A stretch of DNA of 22,166 nt from Actinomycetota bacterium (GTDB taxonomy: Bacteria > Actinomycetota > Thermoleophilia > Solirubrobacterales > 70-9). Each line of letters begins with the position of its first letter. The stretch's first letter is position 1. The DNA lies in assembly GCA_018268695.1 (NCBI GenBank), contig JAFDWD010000327.1, positions 1-22,166 on the forward strand, given 5' to 3'. Both the position numbers and the translations under genes were made by a program. Shown one piece after another: positions 15,445 to 22,166 of this stretch. The notes below the pieces were generated by a model, which did not search any database, had not been told where the DNA came from, and saw only the letters and a list, made by a program, of their open reading frames with translations.

Positions 15445-16644
15445 ATGAGATCGATCATCCGCGCCGGAATCGCGTTGGCCGCGGCCGCGGCGTTGTTCGC
15501 CATCGCCACCGGTTCCGCCGCCGCCTCCGGGCAGAACCAGGGCGCTCACCGCGGGGCGACGCAGGGGTTCCATCACCATCCCGGACCGCCGCCGTTCCCT
15601 CCACCTCCATTTCGCTCTAACCATCCTGTCTTCGTCCAGACCGACAACACCGCCGGCAACCAGGTCATCGCCTACGACCAGGGCCGTGACGGCAGCCTCA
15701 CCGAAGTCGGCGCCTACCCGACCGGAGGGCTCGGCGGCGAATTGGAAGGCTCCGTCGTCGACCATCTCGCCTCGCAGGGGTCGCTCGCCTACGACGCCGA
15801 CAACCACCTGCTCTACGCCGTCAACGCAGGAAGCGACAGCGTCTCGGTGTTCGCCGTCTTCGGCGATCGCCTCTCCCTCCAGCAGGTGATCAGTTCGGGC
15901 GGATCGTTCCCGGTCAGCGTCGCCGTCGAGGATGGCCTCGTCTACGTGCTGAACGCCGAAGGTGGGGGCTCGCTGCAGGGCTACCGTGCGGGTTTCGGGC
16001 ACCTTTTCCCGATCCCGGGATCCAACCGGGCGCTCGGACTCCCGATCGAAACGCCGCGCTTCACCCACACGCCGGGACAGGTCGCCTTCTCTCCCGACGG
16101 CTCGAAGGTGATCGTCACGACCAAGGCCGCGGGCAGCGACATCGACGTCTTCGGCGTGCAGGCGTTCGGCCGGCTCTCGCCCACCCCGGTGGTCAACTCC
16201 GAGCCGGGCACGGTGCCCTTCGCGGTCACCTTCGACCAGGCCGGCGACCTGATCGTCGCGCAGGCGGGGACCAACGCGGTCGCTTCCTACTCGCTGAACG
16301 GTGATGGCAGCGTCTCCCCGCTGAGCACGCTCGCCACCGGCCAGGCGGCGACCTGCTGGATCGTCCGGTCAGGTTCCGTCGCCTACGCGTCGAACGCCGG
16401 CAGTGCCACGCTGAGCGACGTCGGCCTCGGCGCCGGAGGCAGTCTGACCGGGCTCGGTAACACCGAAACCAGCGGCGGGACCGTCGATGCGGCGGTCGCC
16501 GCGAACGGGCGCTTCCTCTACGTCCAGGGCGGTGCCGCGGGCACCGTCGACGCGTTCTCGATCGGTGCCGAGGGCGCCCTGACCAAGGTCGGGACGGTGA
16601 CCGTCCCGGGTGCCGTCGGCGGCGAGGGGATCGTCGCGCTCTAG
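15445..16644 (+). CDS. Exported lactonase-like beta-propeller protein
   Basis: GAGGAG lies 7-8 bases before ATG 15445. The 399-residue product has a signal peptide (about 1-28, ending AAASG) and a His/Pro-rich stretch (about 34-58). The rest repeats a blade pattern: VFVQTDNTAGNQVIAYDQ, SLAYDADNHLLYAVNAGSDSVSVF, PGQVAFSPDGSKVIVTTKAAGSDIDVF, FAVTFDQAGDLIVAQAGTNAVASY. This is the seven-bladed fold of the lactonase/6-phosphogluconolactonase-like family (PF10282 type). Members outside the cell are mostly of unknown substrate, so a lactonase activity is not shown. It precedes the sigma/anti-sigma pair by 80 bases on the same strand. Confidence 0.88.
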   Translation: MRSIIRAGIALAAAAALFAIATGSAAASGQNQGAHRGATQGFHHHPGPPPFPPPPFRSNHPVFVQTDNTAGNQVIAYDQGRDGSLTEVGAYPTGGLGGELEGSVVDHLASQGSLAYDADNHLLYAVNAGSDSVSVFAVFGDRLSLQQVISSGGSFPVSVAVEDGLVYVLNAEGGGSLQGYRAGFGHLFPIPGSNRALGLPIETPRFTHTPGQVAFSPDGSKVIVTTKAAGSDIDVFGVQAFGRLSPTPVVNSEPGTVPFAVTFDQAGDLIVAQAGTNAVASYSLNGDGSVSPLSTLATGQAATCWIVRSGSVAYASNAGSATLSDVGLGAGGSLTGLGNTETSGGTVDAAVAANGRFLYVQGGAAGTVDAFSIGAEGALTKVGTVTVPGAVGGEGIVAL

Positions 16645-16724
16645 GGCCGTTCCAGGCCTCGTCCGGTGAGCTGCGGCGCGTTTTCAGGATCGTAAGATGT
16701 GCGCCGTAGCTTGCCGGGCAACCG

Positions 16725-17339
16725 ATGAGTCTTCGTCGTGCCGACCCCGCAGCAGCAGCCGAAGCCGAGCTTGTGGCGAAGCTGCGGGCGGGCGACGAGG
16801 CGGCCTTCGTCGCCCTCGCCGCGCGCCATCAGGCGACGATGCTGCGGCTCGCATCCGCCTTCGTGCCGAGCCCGGCGGTCGCCGAGGAGGTGGTGCAGGA
16901 CACCTGGATCGCGGTCCTGCATGGGATCGACGGCTTCGCCGCCCGCGCCTCGTTCAAGGCCTGGCTGCTGGCGATCCTCGTCAACCGGGCCAAGAGCACC
17001 GGCATGAGTGAGGCGCGCAGCGTGCCGATCGGCGACGGTGGGCCGGCCGTCGACCGTTCCCGCTTCGACGCGGGCGGCGCCTGGATCTCACCGCCCCGCC
17101 CCTGGGTCGAGGAGAGCGATGACAGGTTGCTCGCGCGGGGGTTGCGGGGCAGGCTCGAGTCGGCCCTGAAGCGGCTGCCGTCGCGACAGCGCGCGATAGT
17201 TCTGCTGCGCGACGTCGACGGGCTGACCAGCGAAGAGGTGTGCGGCGTGCTCGACATCACCGCCGGCAACCAGCGAGTTCTGCTCCACCGCGCGCGCAGC
17301 CAACTGCGGGCGGCCGTCGAGGAGTTCATCGAGCCATGA
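16725..17339 (+). CDS. ECF-type RNA polymerase sigma factor
   Basis: The 204-residue product has the two domains of ECF sigma factors. Region 2 is at about 24-92 (AAFVALAARHQATMLRLAS, AEEVVQDTWIAVLHGIDGF, FKAWLLAILVNRAKS), which binds core polymerase and the -10 element. Region 4 is at about 145-200 (ALKRLPSRQRAIVLLRDVDGLTSEEV, GNQRVLLHRARSQLR), the -35 reader. The linker between them is longer than usual and Pro/Asp-rich (about 93-140). The stop overlaps the anti-sigma start in ATGA, so both proteins are made together. The stimulus is unknown. The lactonase-like gene upstream is a possible target. Confidence 0.93.
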   Translation: MSLRRADPAAAAEAELVAKLRAGDEAAFVALAARHQATMLRLASAFVPSPAVAEEVVQDTWIAVLHGIDGFAARASFKAWLLAILVNRAKSTGMSEARSVPIGDGGPAVDRSRFDAGGAWISPPRPWVEESDDRLLARGLRGRLESALKRLPSRQRAIVLLRDVDGLTSEEVCGVLDITAGNQRVLLHRARSQLRAAVEEFIEP

Positions 17340-17599
17340 GACTGCTCTCCCGCAAGGATCCAATGGTCTGCCGCGAGGTCGTCGAGCTGGTCACCGACTA
17401 CCTGGAGGGCTCGCTGTCGCGGGCCGAGCGACGGCGCTTCGAGGCGCACCTCGCCGACTGCCCGCACTGCACCGAGTACCTGGCTCAGATCCGCGAGACG
17501 ATCCGCCTGACCGGGCGGCTCGAGGCAGGCGACCTGCCCGCGGAGATGCGGGACGACCTCGGCGAGCTATACCGCCGCTGGCGCGACGAGGAGAGGTGA
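17336..17599 (+). CDS. Soluble zinc-finger anti-sigma factor (ZAS-type)
   Basis: ATG 17336 overlaps the sigma stop by four bases. The 87-residue product carries the zinc-finger anti-sigma motif H-x3-C-x2-C (His38, Cys42, Cys45 in HLADCPHC) plus Cys12, the four ligands expected for one zinc. Members of this class hold their sigma factor inactive and release it when the Cys residues are oxidised or zinc is lost. No membrane helix follows the motif: the C-terminus is polar (ELYRRWRDEER). It is therefore cytoplasmic, unlike the many membrane-bound versions that sense envelope stress, which points to a redox or zinc signal. A second ATG (17363) is possible but would place Cys12 at residue 3. Confidence 0.88.
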   Translation: MRLLSRKDPMVCREVVELVTDYLEGSLSRAERRRFEAHLADCPHCTEYLAQIRETIRLTGRLEAGDLPAEMRDDLGELYRRWRDEER

Positions 17600-17742
17600 T
17601 CTCCGTCCTGCCTCGTCGGTGGGTCGCGTACCGGATCCGTGCGTGAGAGCGTGACCGCAAGGCCACCAAGAGCGTGTCCGTTCTGTGTTCGCGCCCCGCC
17701 GTCGCGAACGCGGCCATGCCGCCAGAGTCTGCAAACAAGCAG

Positions 17743-17816
17743 TGCCCCGAAGTGGATTCGAACCACTGGCCTGTCCCTTAGGAGGGGACCGCTCTATCCA
17801 GCTGAGCTATCGGGGC
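17743..17816 (-). tRNA. tRNA-Arg(CCT)
   Basis: Read on the minus strand, the 74 bases fold as a complete tRNA. The acceptor is GCCCCGA with TCGGGGC and discriminator A, the D arm GCTC...GAGC, the anticodon stem GTCCC with GGGAC around CTCCTAA (anticodon CCT), and the T arm AGTGG-TTCGAAT-CCACT. The CCA end is not encoded. Confidence 0.97.
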
Positions 17817-17833
17817 CCGGCCGGGATTGTGGC

Positions 17834-18505
17834 CTAGTTCGCGGGCGCCGCGTCGTCCGGCTCGTCGTCTTCCGGCTCGGCGTAGAGGCTCTCCGAGGCG
17901 AGCTCCATCGCGCGGCGGCTCCAGAGCTTGACCTCCATGAAGACGTCGTCGCCGTAGCCCTCGAGGGCGTCGAGGGCGATCAGGGTAAAGCGGTCGCGGT
18001 TGATCTCTTCCTGGTCGACCGTCTCGTCGTAGAGCTGGGCGGTGGCGGCGACGGCACCGCGGACGAGGGGGCGGCCCCAGACGAGGGTGACGGCTCCGGC
18101 GCGGCCGTTCTCACCACGCCAGCGGCCGATGACGTCGTCGTTGAGGTCGATTTTCCAGTCCGGGTTGTCCTCGGCGAGGACATCGGTGAAGTCGGCGGTG
18201 GCGCGGAAGTCGGTGGCGTCGCCCTCGCCGACGGGGAGGGCGTAGGACACGTGGCCGAAGAGCTCCAGGGTGCCTTCCTCGCTCTCGGTCCGGGCCGAAC
18301 AGGGGATCCAGACGCGGCCGCCCCAGGTGCGCTCCGGGAACCAGTCGACCTCCTCGGGGACGGCGGCGCCGGCGGGCAGGTCGGAGATCGCGTCGATCGC
18401 CTCGACGAAGGCCTCGCGCAGGCGCGCGGCGAAGCGGCCTCCGGCGATGGCCTCCTGGCTGGTGTCGGCGATGAAGCGGGGGATCGGCCGCGGGTTCGGT
18501 GCCAT
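17834..18505 (-). CDS. Conserved hypothetical cytoplasmic protein
   Basis: The 223-residue product has no signal peptide or membrane helix. Its start MAPNPRPIPRFIADTSQEAIAGGRFAARLREAF is natural, and the next gene upstream ends 15 bases away. The body has regular strands (VWIPCSARTESEEGTLELFGHVSYALP, DFRATADFTDVLAEDNPDWKIDLND, VTLVWGRPLVRGAVAATAQLYDET) and a very acidic tail (EPEDDEPDDAAPAN). I do not recognise a family. Codon use and composition match its neighbours, so it is a real gene. It is the second gene of the unit begun by the MFS exporter and may share its regulation. A helper role in export is possible but unsupported. Confidence 0.78.
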   Translation of the reverse strand: MAPNPRPIPRFIADTSQEAIAGGRFAARLREAFVEAIDAISDLPAGAAVPEEVDWFPERTWGGRVWIPCSARTESEEGTLELFGHVSYALPVGEGDATDFRATADFTDVLAEDNPDWKIDLNDDVIGRWRGENGRAGAVTLVWGRPLVRGAVAATAQLYDETVDQEEINRDRFTLIALDALEGYGDDVFMEVKLWSRRAMELASESLYAEPEDDEPDDAAPAN

Positions 18506-18520
18506 CGGCCGACCCTACAG

Positions 18521-19936
18521 CTATGCGGTCTGCGGGACGCCCTCGGGCCGGGGACGAAGCAGGGTGATCGCCGCCGCGGCGCCGACCATGCAGAGCCCGG
18601 CGCCGACCAGGAAGGCGAGGCGGTAGCCGCTGGTCAGCGCGTGGGCCTCCGTCGTCCCGGCGCCGAGCAGGTGGTTGGTGCGCGAGGTGGCGAGGGTGGT
18701 CAGCACCGCGAGGCCGAGCGTGCCGCCGACCAGGCGCGAGGTGTTGACGACGCCGGAGGCGAGCCCGTTCTGCTCGGGCGGCACGCCTTTGACCGCGACG
18801 ATCGTCGCCGGGACCAGCGACCAGCCGGTGCCGAGCGCGGCGAGCAGGCCGCCGGGCAGGATCGCAACCTCGTAGGCGCTGGTCGGTTCGACCGTCGCCA
18901 GGATCAGGAAGCCGACCGTCGCCAGGGCCATGCCGATCCCGAGAGTCGTCCGCACGCCGAGGCGCGCCACCAGTTTCGGCGCGGTCGCCGAGCCGACGAA
19001 GACCGCCATCGTCAGCGGCAGGAAGGAGATGCCGGCGAGGAGCGCGTCGTCGCCCTTCACTTCCTGCAGGAAGAGGCTGACGAAGTACCACATGCCGAAC
19101 ATCGCGGCGAAGAGCAGCGCCACGACCAGGTTGGCGGCCCGCAGCGCCGGCATCTTGAAGACGTCGAGCGGGATCAGCGGGTCGGCGGCAAGCTTGCCCT
19201 CGACCAGCGCGAAGAGGCCGAGCAGGACCAGCCCGAGGGCCAGCGGCACCAGCACGCCGAGGGAGCCCCAGCCGAGCGAGTCGGTGCGGACGATGCCGTA
19301 GACGATCGCGGTCAGCCCACCGCTGATCAGCACCGCGCCGGGGACGTCGAGTTTGCGCTCGTTGGCGACCGCGGCGGCGCGGGGGATGAGGCGACGGCCG
19401 GCGAGCACCACGGCGATCCCGACCGGCACGTTGATGATGAAGACGGCGGGCCAGCTGAAGGCCTGCGTGAGGGCGCCGCCGAGAAGCGCGCCGGCGGAGC
19501 CACCGACGCCGCCCATCGCGGCCCAGAGGCCGAGCGCACGGTTGCGTTCGGCGCCCTCCTTGAAGGAGCCGGTGACGATCGCGAGGCTGGCGGCGGAGAT
19601 GACCGCGGCGCCGAGGCCCTGGAGCGCGCGGGCGCCGATCAGCACGCCCTGGCCGTCGGCCAGGGCGCAGCCGAGCGAGGCGACGGAGAAGAGGCCGACG
19701 CCGACCAGGAACACCTGGCGGCGGGGGAGGAGGTCGGTGGCGCGGCCGGCCAACATCAGGAAGCCGGCGAAGGAGAGCGTGTAGGCGTTGACGACCCACT
19801 GCAGCCCGGTGTCGGAGAAGCCGAGCGAGGAGTGGATGTCCGGCAGCGCCACGTTCACGATCGAGATGTCGAGGATCACCATGAACTGCGCGAGGCAGAC
19901 GGTGAGAAGCAGTGCGTCTTTGCGAAGTCGTTCCAT
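18521..19936 (-). CDS. MFS drug exporter, DHA2 (EmrB/QacA) type
   Basis: ATG 19936 is chosen; an in-frame start 24 bases up would include the operator. The 471-residue product has about fourteen membrane helices. Helix 1 holds the DHA2 motif LDISIVNVALP, followed by motif A (GRATDLLPRRQVF) between helices 2 and 3 and the antiporter motif C region (GLWAAMGGVGGSAGALLGGAL) in helix 5. These transporters use the proton gradient to expel hydrophobic, often cationic compounds or antibiotics. No Shine-Dalgarno sequence is seen, and the first operator copy abuts the start codon. It is divergent from an ArsR-type regulator, the usual setting for an inducible exporter. Confidence 0.93.
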   Translation of the reverse strand: MERLRKDALLLTVCLAQFMVILDISIVNVALPDIHSSLGFSDTGLQWVVNAYTLSFAGFLMLAGRATDLLPRRQVFLVGVGLFSVASLGCALADGQGVLIGARALQGLGAAVISAASLAIVTGSFKEGAERNRALGLWAAMGGVGGSAGALLGGALTQAFSWPAVFIINVPVGIAVVLAGRRLIPRAAAVANERKLDVPGAVLISGGLTAIVYGIVRTDSLGWGSLGVLVPLALGLVLLGLFALVEGKLAADPLIPLDVFKMPALRAANLVVALLFAAMFGMWYFVSLFLQEVKGDDALLAGISFLPLTMAVFVGSATAPKLVARLGVRTTLGIGMALATVGFLILATVEPTSAYEVAILPGGLLAALGTGWSLVPATIVAVKGVPPEQNGLASGVVNTSRLVGGTLGLAVLTTLATSRTNHLLGAGTTEAHALTSGYRLAFLVGAGLCMVGAAAAITLLRPRPEGVPQTA

Positions 19937-19981
19937 AGTTCGATGATCACCGTACCACAAAGTTCGATGATCGTCGTATCA
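19937..19981. promoter_or_regulatory. ArsR/MFS operator: two direct repeats of 21 bp
   Basis: The 12-mer AGTTCGATGATC occurs at 19937 and 19961; extended to 21 bp the copies match at 18 positions. They are offset by 24 bp, slightly over two helical turns, so bound dimers would lie on nearly the same DNA face. Copy 1 touches the MFS start codon. Copy 2 contains the likely -10 of the regulator and also ATGAT...ATCAT symmetry (19967-19982). Confidence 0.75.
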
Positions 19982-19982
19982 T
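19977..19982 (+). promoter_or_regulatory. -10 element of a leaderless arsR promoter
   Basis: TATCAT matches five of six bases of TATAAT and ends 6 bases before the ATG at 19989. Transcription would therefore begin at or next to the A of the start codon. No Shine-Dalgarno sequence is present. The -35 region is weak, which is normal in actinobacteria. Confidence 0.6.
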
Positions 19983-19988
19983 TGCCCC

Positions 19989-20297
19989 ATGAGTTTCGTC
20001 CACCCCGATCGCGAGCAGATCGATCTGTCCGCCGTCCTCCACGCCCTGAGCGACCCCCAGCGCCGCGGCATCGTCGCCGAACTGGCAGCCAGCGACGTCC
20101 CGCGCCCCTGCGGCAGCTTCGCCCCGTCGATCTCCAAATCGACCCGCACCCACCACTTCCGCGTGCTCCGCGAAGCGGGCCTGGTCGAACAGTGGAAGGA
20201 GGGGACGAGCAAGATGAGTCGCCTGCGAAGGGACGACATCGATGCGAGGTTCCCGGGATTGCTCGATTCGGTGTTGGGGAAGGCGCCGGTGGCCTGA
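19989..20297 (+). CDS. ArsR-family (winged-helix) transcriptional regulator
   Basis: The 102-residue product has the ArsR layout: AVLHALSDPQRRGIVAELA (about 15-33) as first helices, then the recognition part SISKSTRTHHFRVLREAGLVEQ (about 47-68) and a wing with EGTSKMSRLRRDDI. The ELVCxC metal-binding box of ArsR/SmtB sensors is missing: only one Cys occurs (PRPCGS), so metal sensing is unlikely and a drug-like ligand is more plausible. It probably represses itself and the divergent DHA2 exporter through the direct repeats. Its first helices contain the DPQRRGIV pattern common in members that regulate transporters. Confidence 0.92.
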   Translation: MSFVHPDREQIDLSAVLHALSDPQRRGIVAELAASDVPRPCGSFAPSISKSTRTHHFRVLREAGLVEQWKEGTSKMSRLRRDDIDARFPGLLDSVLGKAPVA

Positions 20298-20386
20298 GGG
20301 GCGGCAGTCCGAGGGCAGGACGGGCGGAGTGCGGTGTTTCTCCGAGGGTCCGTGCGTGATCTGCCACACCTGGCCGGGATCGTCGG

Positions 20387-20433
20387 GTGCGTTCGTACTT
20401 TGTCCCGTGTATGTCGACTAAGGACGAACGCAC
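20387..20433. repeat. 10 bp inverted repeat between arsR and the GalT-like gene
   Basis: GTGCGTTCGT (20387-20396) and ACGAACGCAC (20424-20433) are perfectly complementary around a 27-base spacer. It lies between the convergent stops of the two genes, so a terminator is possible, but the long spacer and lack of T-run make an operator or remnant equally likely. Confidence 0.4.
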
Positions 20434-20506
20434 TTCCTCGACACCTCTCATACCCCGGCCGTGTTGGCCGCGACGCCTTGCGTCCCTTGCCGAGGGCGCC
20501 GATCCC

Positions 20507-21661
20507 CTAAAGGCACTCCCGCAGATCCGTGGCGGCCTTCTCGGGGGGATAGATGTTGATGTCCACCCCGGTGCCGAGCTCGAACCCGGCCTTGATCGTG
20601 AGCCGCGGGGCGATGTCGACGTGCCAGTGGAATTGCTCGGCTCCGCGGGGGGCCGTGCGGACCCAGAGGTTCAGCTCGGGCGGGGCGCCGAAGCGCTTGG
20701 CGAGGACGCGCATCGCGGTGGCGATCATCGCCGCGCCGACGGTGTCGTCCTCGAAGCTCGCGACCTCGCGGCGGGGGATCACGCGGAGCTCGAAGGGGCC
20801 GCGGGAGGCGAAGGGGCAGACGAGGGCCGCCTCGTCGTCGATCGCCACCAGTCTGTCTTTGCGGCGCACCTCCTCGATCAGGACATCGGAGAGCAATCCC
20901 GCGCCGGCGGTGCGTTCGGCGTAGGAGCCCGCGCGCTCGCGCTCGCGGGCGATCGCCGCCGGGACGAAATCGAGCGCGTAAAGCTGGGCGTGGGTGTGCT
21001 CGAGTGAGGCGCCCGCGCCGCCGCCCTCGTTGACGATCAACTGCAGGTAGGAGGAGTCGCGGTGGGCGCGCATGCGCTCCCGCCAGGTGGCGACCGCGTC
21101 GGCGAACTCGGTGTCGTCCAGTTCGGCCATCGCGGTGACGTGGCGGGGCGAGTTGATCAGCACCTCGTGGGCGCCGGTCGCGGGGCGGGTGCTGAAGAGG
21201 TCCGGTTCGCCGGAGCGGCGCGAGGTGAGGAGCGGGTCGCCGCTCGAGGAGAACGCCCCCGCTTCGGCCTCCGGGCTGCCGCCGGAGCCGGCCCCCGCGG
21301 GCGCGCCGAGCGCGGGGTAGAGGTTCGGCACCACGCGGGTCCGCCAGCCGGGGGTGTCGGGCGCCCGCCCCTCCTCGCGCGCCAGCGCGAAGAGCTCCGG
21401 CGGCGTCTTGTCCTCCGAGCCTTCGCAGAACGGACAGCCCTCCGGCCCCTTCGGGTCCGCCCGGCGGGTGGTGAAGTTGTCCGGGCGCGCGGCGCGGCCC
21501 GGGGCGAGGATCGTCCTCAGCCCGCTGAGCTGATCGATCCTGATCTCGGGGGTGGCGGGCGTCGCGCTGATGCCTAGATCCTTGGCCAGGTCCGACCGGG
21601 ACTGTGCCCGGCCAAGCAGATCAAGGACGCAGGGCGCCGCCTTTGCCGGTGGCAAAGGCAA
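20507..21661 (-). CDS. galT: Galactose-1-phosphate uridylyltransferase-like (GalT) HIT-superfamily enzyme
   Basis: The product has 384 residues from TTG 21661. Family landmarks start at about residue 38 (PEIRIDQLSGLRTILAPGRAARP). Cys76 and Cys79 in CPFCEG match the zinc-binding pair. The nucleophile region is H-x-H-x-Q (His222, His224, Gln226 in EHTHAQL), with Thr replacing the usual Pro of HPH. The second His pair is HWHVDIAPR (345-353), followed by the C-terminal GxGVDINIYPPEKAA. GalT moves UMP between UDP-glucose and galactose-1-phosphate in the cytoplasm. A Gly/Ser/Glu-rich insert (about 120-160) is unusual. The N-terminal 30 residues are encoded by a palindrome and are not family-like; no ATG, GTG or TTG exists between it and the conserved start. 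No other gal gene is adjacent, so another HIT nucleotidyltransferase activity is possible. Confidence 0.85.
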   Translation of the reverse strand: MPLPPAKAAPCVLDLLGRAQSRSDLAKDLGISATPATPEIRIDQLSGLRTILAPGRAARPDNFTTRRADPKGPEGCPFCEGSEDKTPPELFALAREEGRAPDTPGWRTRVVPNLYPALGAPAGAGSGGSPEAEAGAFSSSGDPLLTSRRSGEPDLFSTRPATGAHEVLINSPRHVTAMAELDDTEFADAVATWRERMRAHRDSSYLQLIVNEGGGAGASLEHTHAQLYALDFVPAAIARERERAGSYAERTAGAGLLSDVLIEEVRRKDRLVAIDDEAALVCPFASRGPFELRVIPRREVASFEDDTVGAAMIATAMRVLAKRFGAPPELNLWVRTAPRGAEQFHWHVDIAPRLTIKAGFELGTGVDINIYPPEKAATDLRECL

Positions 21662-21733
21662 GCCTGAGGACGCCGAGATGCGCAGTGTGCCGGGCGCGGG
21701 ACCCGGGTGGGGCTGGCCGGGGATCTAGGCATC
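21569..21733. repeat. ~165 bp imperfect palindrome spanning the GalT-like gene start
   Basis: GATGCCTAGATCC (21569-21581) and GGATCTAGGCATC (21721-21733) are perfect inverted arms. Inner parts also pair (GGCCAG 21584-21589 with CTGGCC 21714-21719; GCCCGGC with GCCGGGC), and the centre is the hairpin at 21639-21659. Arms and hairpin share nearly the same centre, so the whole is one nested structure. It touches the stop codon of the SPFH gene on one side and runs 90 bases into the GalT-like frame on the other. Confidence 0.75.
21639..21659. repeat. Central 9 bp hairpin of the palindrome
   Basis: GCCTTTGCC (21639-21647) and GGCAAAGGC (21651-21659) pair perfectly around GGT. The stem lies next to the TTG start used for the GalT-like protein and would be at the 5' end of its mRNA, where it could limit translation or stop transcripts from the SPFH gene. 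Confidence 0.7.
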
Positions 21734-22166
21734 TAGGAGCGGGAGGGTGGCAGATCCGGATCGGGCGGGTTCTCACCCTCCTCCGGCTCGGTCACGCCGG
21801 GCATCGGCCGCGAGCCGCCGCCGCCCGTCGGCGCGTCACCCTCGGCCGGGGAGATCGGGTCGGGAGGCACGATCGGATCGGGACCCGGGTCCGGATCCGC
21901 AGAGAGGCCCGAGCCTTCGACCCCTGGCACCGGCTCGCCGCCGCCCGGGGGCGCCGGCGGACGCGGCTTGGCTTTGCTGCCGCCGGCGTTGTGGTCGGCG
22001 CGCCCGATGAACGGCTCGAGCACGTCCATCGGCAGCGGGAAGACCACCGTCGTGTTCTGGTTCGACCCGATTTCCAGCAGCGTCTGCAGATAGCGCAGCT
22101 GCAGCGAGGCCGGGTTGGTGCTGATGATGTCGGCCGCGTCGGTGAGCTTCTGCGCCGCCTGGAACT
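21733..22166 (-). CDS. SPFH/stomatin-like protein, C-terminal part (5' end outside window)
   Basis: The frame is open to the right edge, so only the last 144 residues are seen. The first visible part, [20 protein letters not shown] followed by [21 protein letters not shown], is the end of an SPFH/band-7 domain as in slipins (the usual pattern is [13 protein letters not shown] then STIVFPLP). These proteins form oligomeric membrane scaffolds. After the domain comes a tail of about 95 residues rich in Pro, Gly and Asp/Glu ([14 protein letters not shown]), probably disordered and cytoplasmic. The stop TAG at 21733 is part of the palindrome arm. The GalT-like gene follows on the same strand but with the palindrome between them. 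Confidence 0.85.
   Translation of the reverse strand, partial: FQAAQKLTDAADIISTNPASLQLRYLQTLLEIGSNQNTTVVFPLPMDVLEPFIGRADHNAGGSKAKPRPPAPPGGGEPVPGVEGSGLSADPDPGPDPIVPPDPISPAEGDAPTGGGGSRPMPGVTEPEEGENPPDPDLPPSRS

Noticed and set aside
17639..20359. A plus-strand frame of over 900 codons opposite the exporter and hypothetical genes
   Set aside because: Its product is almost only Asp, Glu, Gly, Arg, Ala and Gln without any domain. It is the antisense shadow of GC-rich coding sequence; the minus-strand genes have clear family motifs.
1..22166. CRISPR array, insertion sequence, integrase or prophage genes
   Set aside because: No regularly spaced repeats and no transposase, integrase or phage structural motifs were seen in any convincing frame.

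Overview
This 22 kb window is high-GC bacterial chromosome. Secreted-protein families with CxnC...SGHGF motifs, Ig-like 'ITSGP...' modules, bPH/DUF6531 proteins and apparently leaderless regulator genes suggest a high-GC actinobacterium, most likely Thermoleophilia (Solirubrobacterales-like). That placement is inferred from family content only; no rRNA or marker gene is present. Both window ends cut genes: an RHS protein at the left and an SPFH protein at the right.

Left part (1-6680, + strand): the C-terminal 1609 codons of a giant RHS/YD-repeat protein, translationally coupled (TGATG) to a small two-helix membrane protein with a bacterial PH-like domain, then a Tat-exported Dyp-type peroxidase of EfeB type. 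A 760 bp gene-free stretch follows. It contains a 46-nt piece (42/46 identical) of the 3' half of the tRNA-Arg(CCT) gene found intact 10.4 kb further right in the same orientation.

Middle part (7441-13469): an AlkA-like glycosylase and a VOC protein form a minus-strand pair divergent from a MarR regulator, with two inverted-repeat operators between them, one covering the MarR start codon. Convergent to MarR, behind a strong hairpin, lies a minus-strand run of three exported proteins, the central one apparently frameshifted. A flavodoxin-like FMN reductase is then divergent from an OmpR-type regulator whose receiver has lost its phospho-acceptor Asp, acidic pair and Lys.

Right part (13532-22166): an APC-type permease, a 5'-truncated SDR remnant, an exported lactonase-like beta-propeller, an ECF sigma factor coupled (ATGA) to a soluble zinc-finger anti-sigma factor, tRNA-Arg(CCT), a hypothetical protein in operon with a DHA2-type MFS exporter, a divergent ArsR regulator with direct-repeat operators and an apparently leaderless promoter, a GalT-like nucleotidyltransferase, and the 3' end of an SPFH/stomatin-like gene. 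The GalT gene begins inside a ~165 bp imperfect palindrome that touches the stop codon of the SPFH gene.

The clearest functional units are regulator-plus-target modules (MarR with VOC and glycosylase; ArsR with exporter; sigma with anti-sigma). I found no CRISPR array, integrase, transposase or replication origin. No single unmistakably new multi-gene system is visible. The best leads are the RHS/bPH pair, the Asp-less response regulator, the glycosylase with Glu in the catalytic Asp position, and the palindrome at the GalT start.
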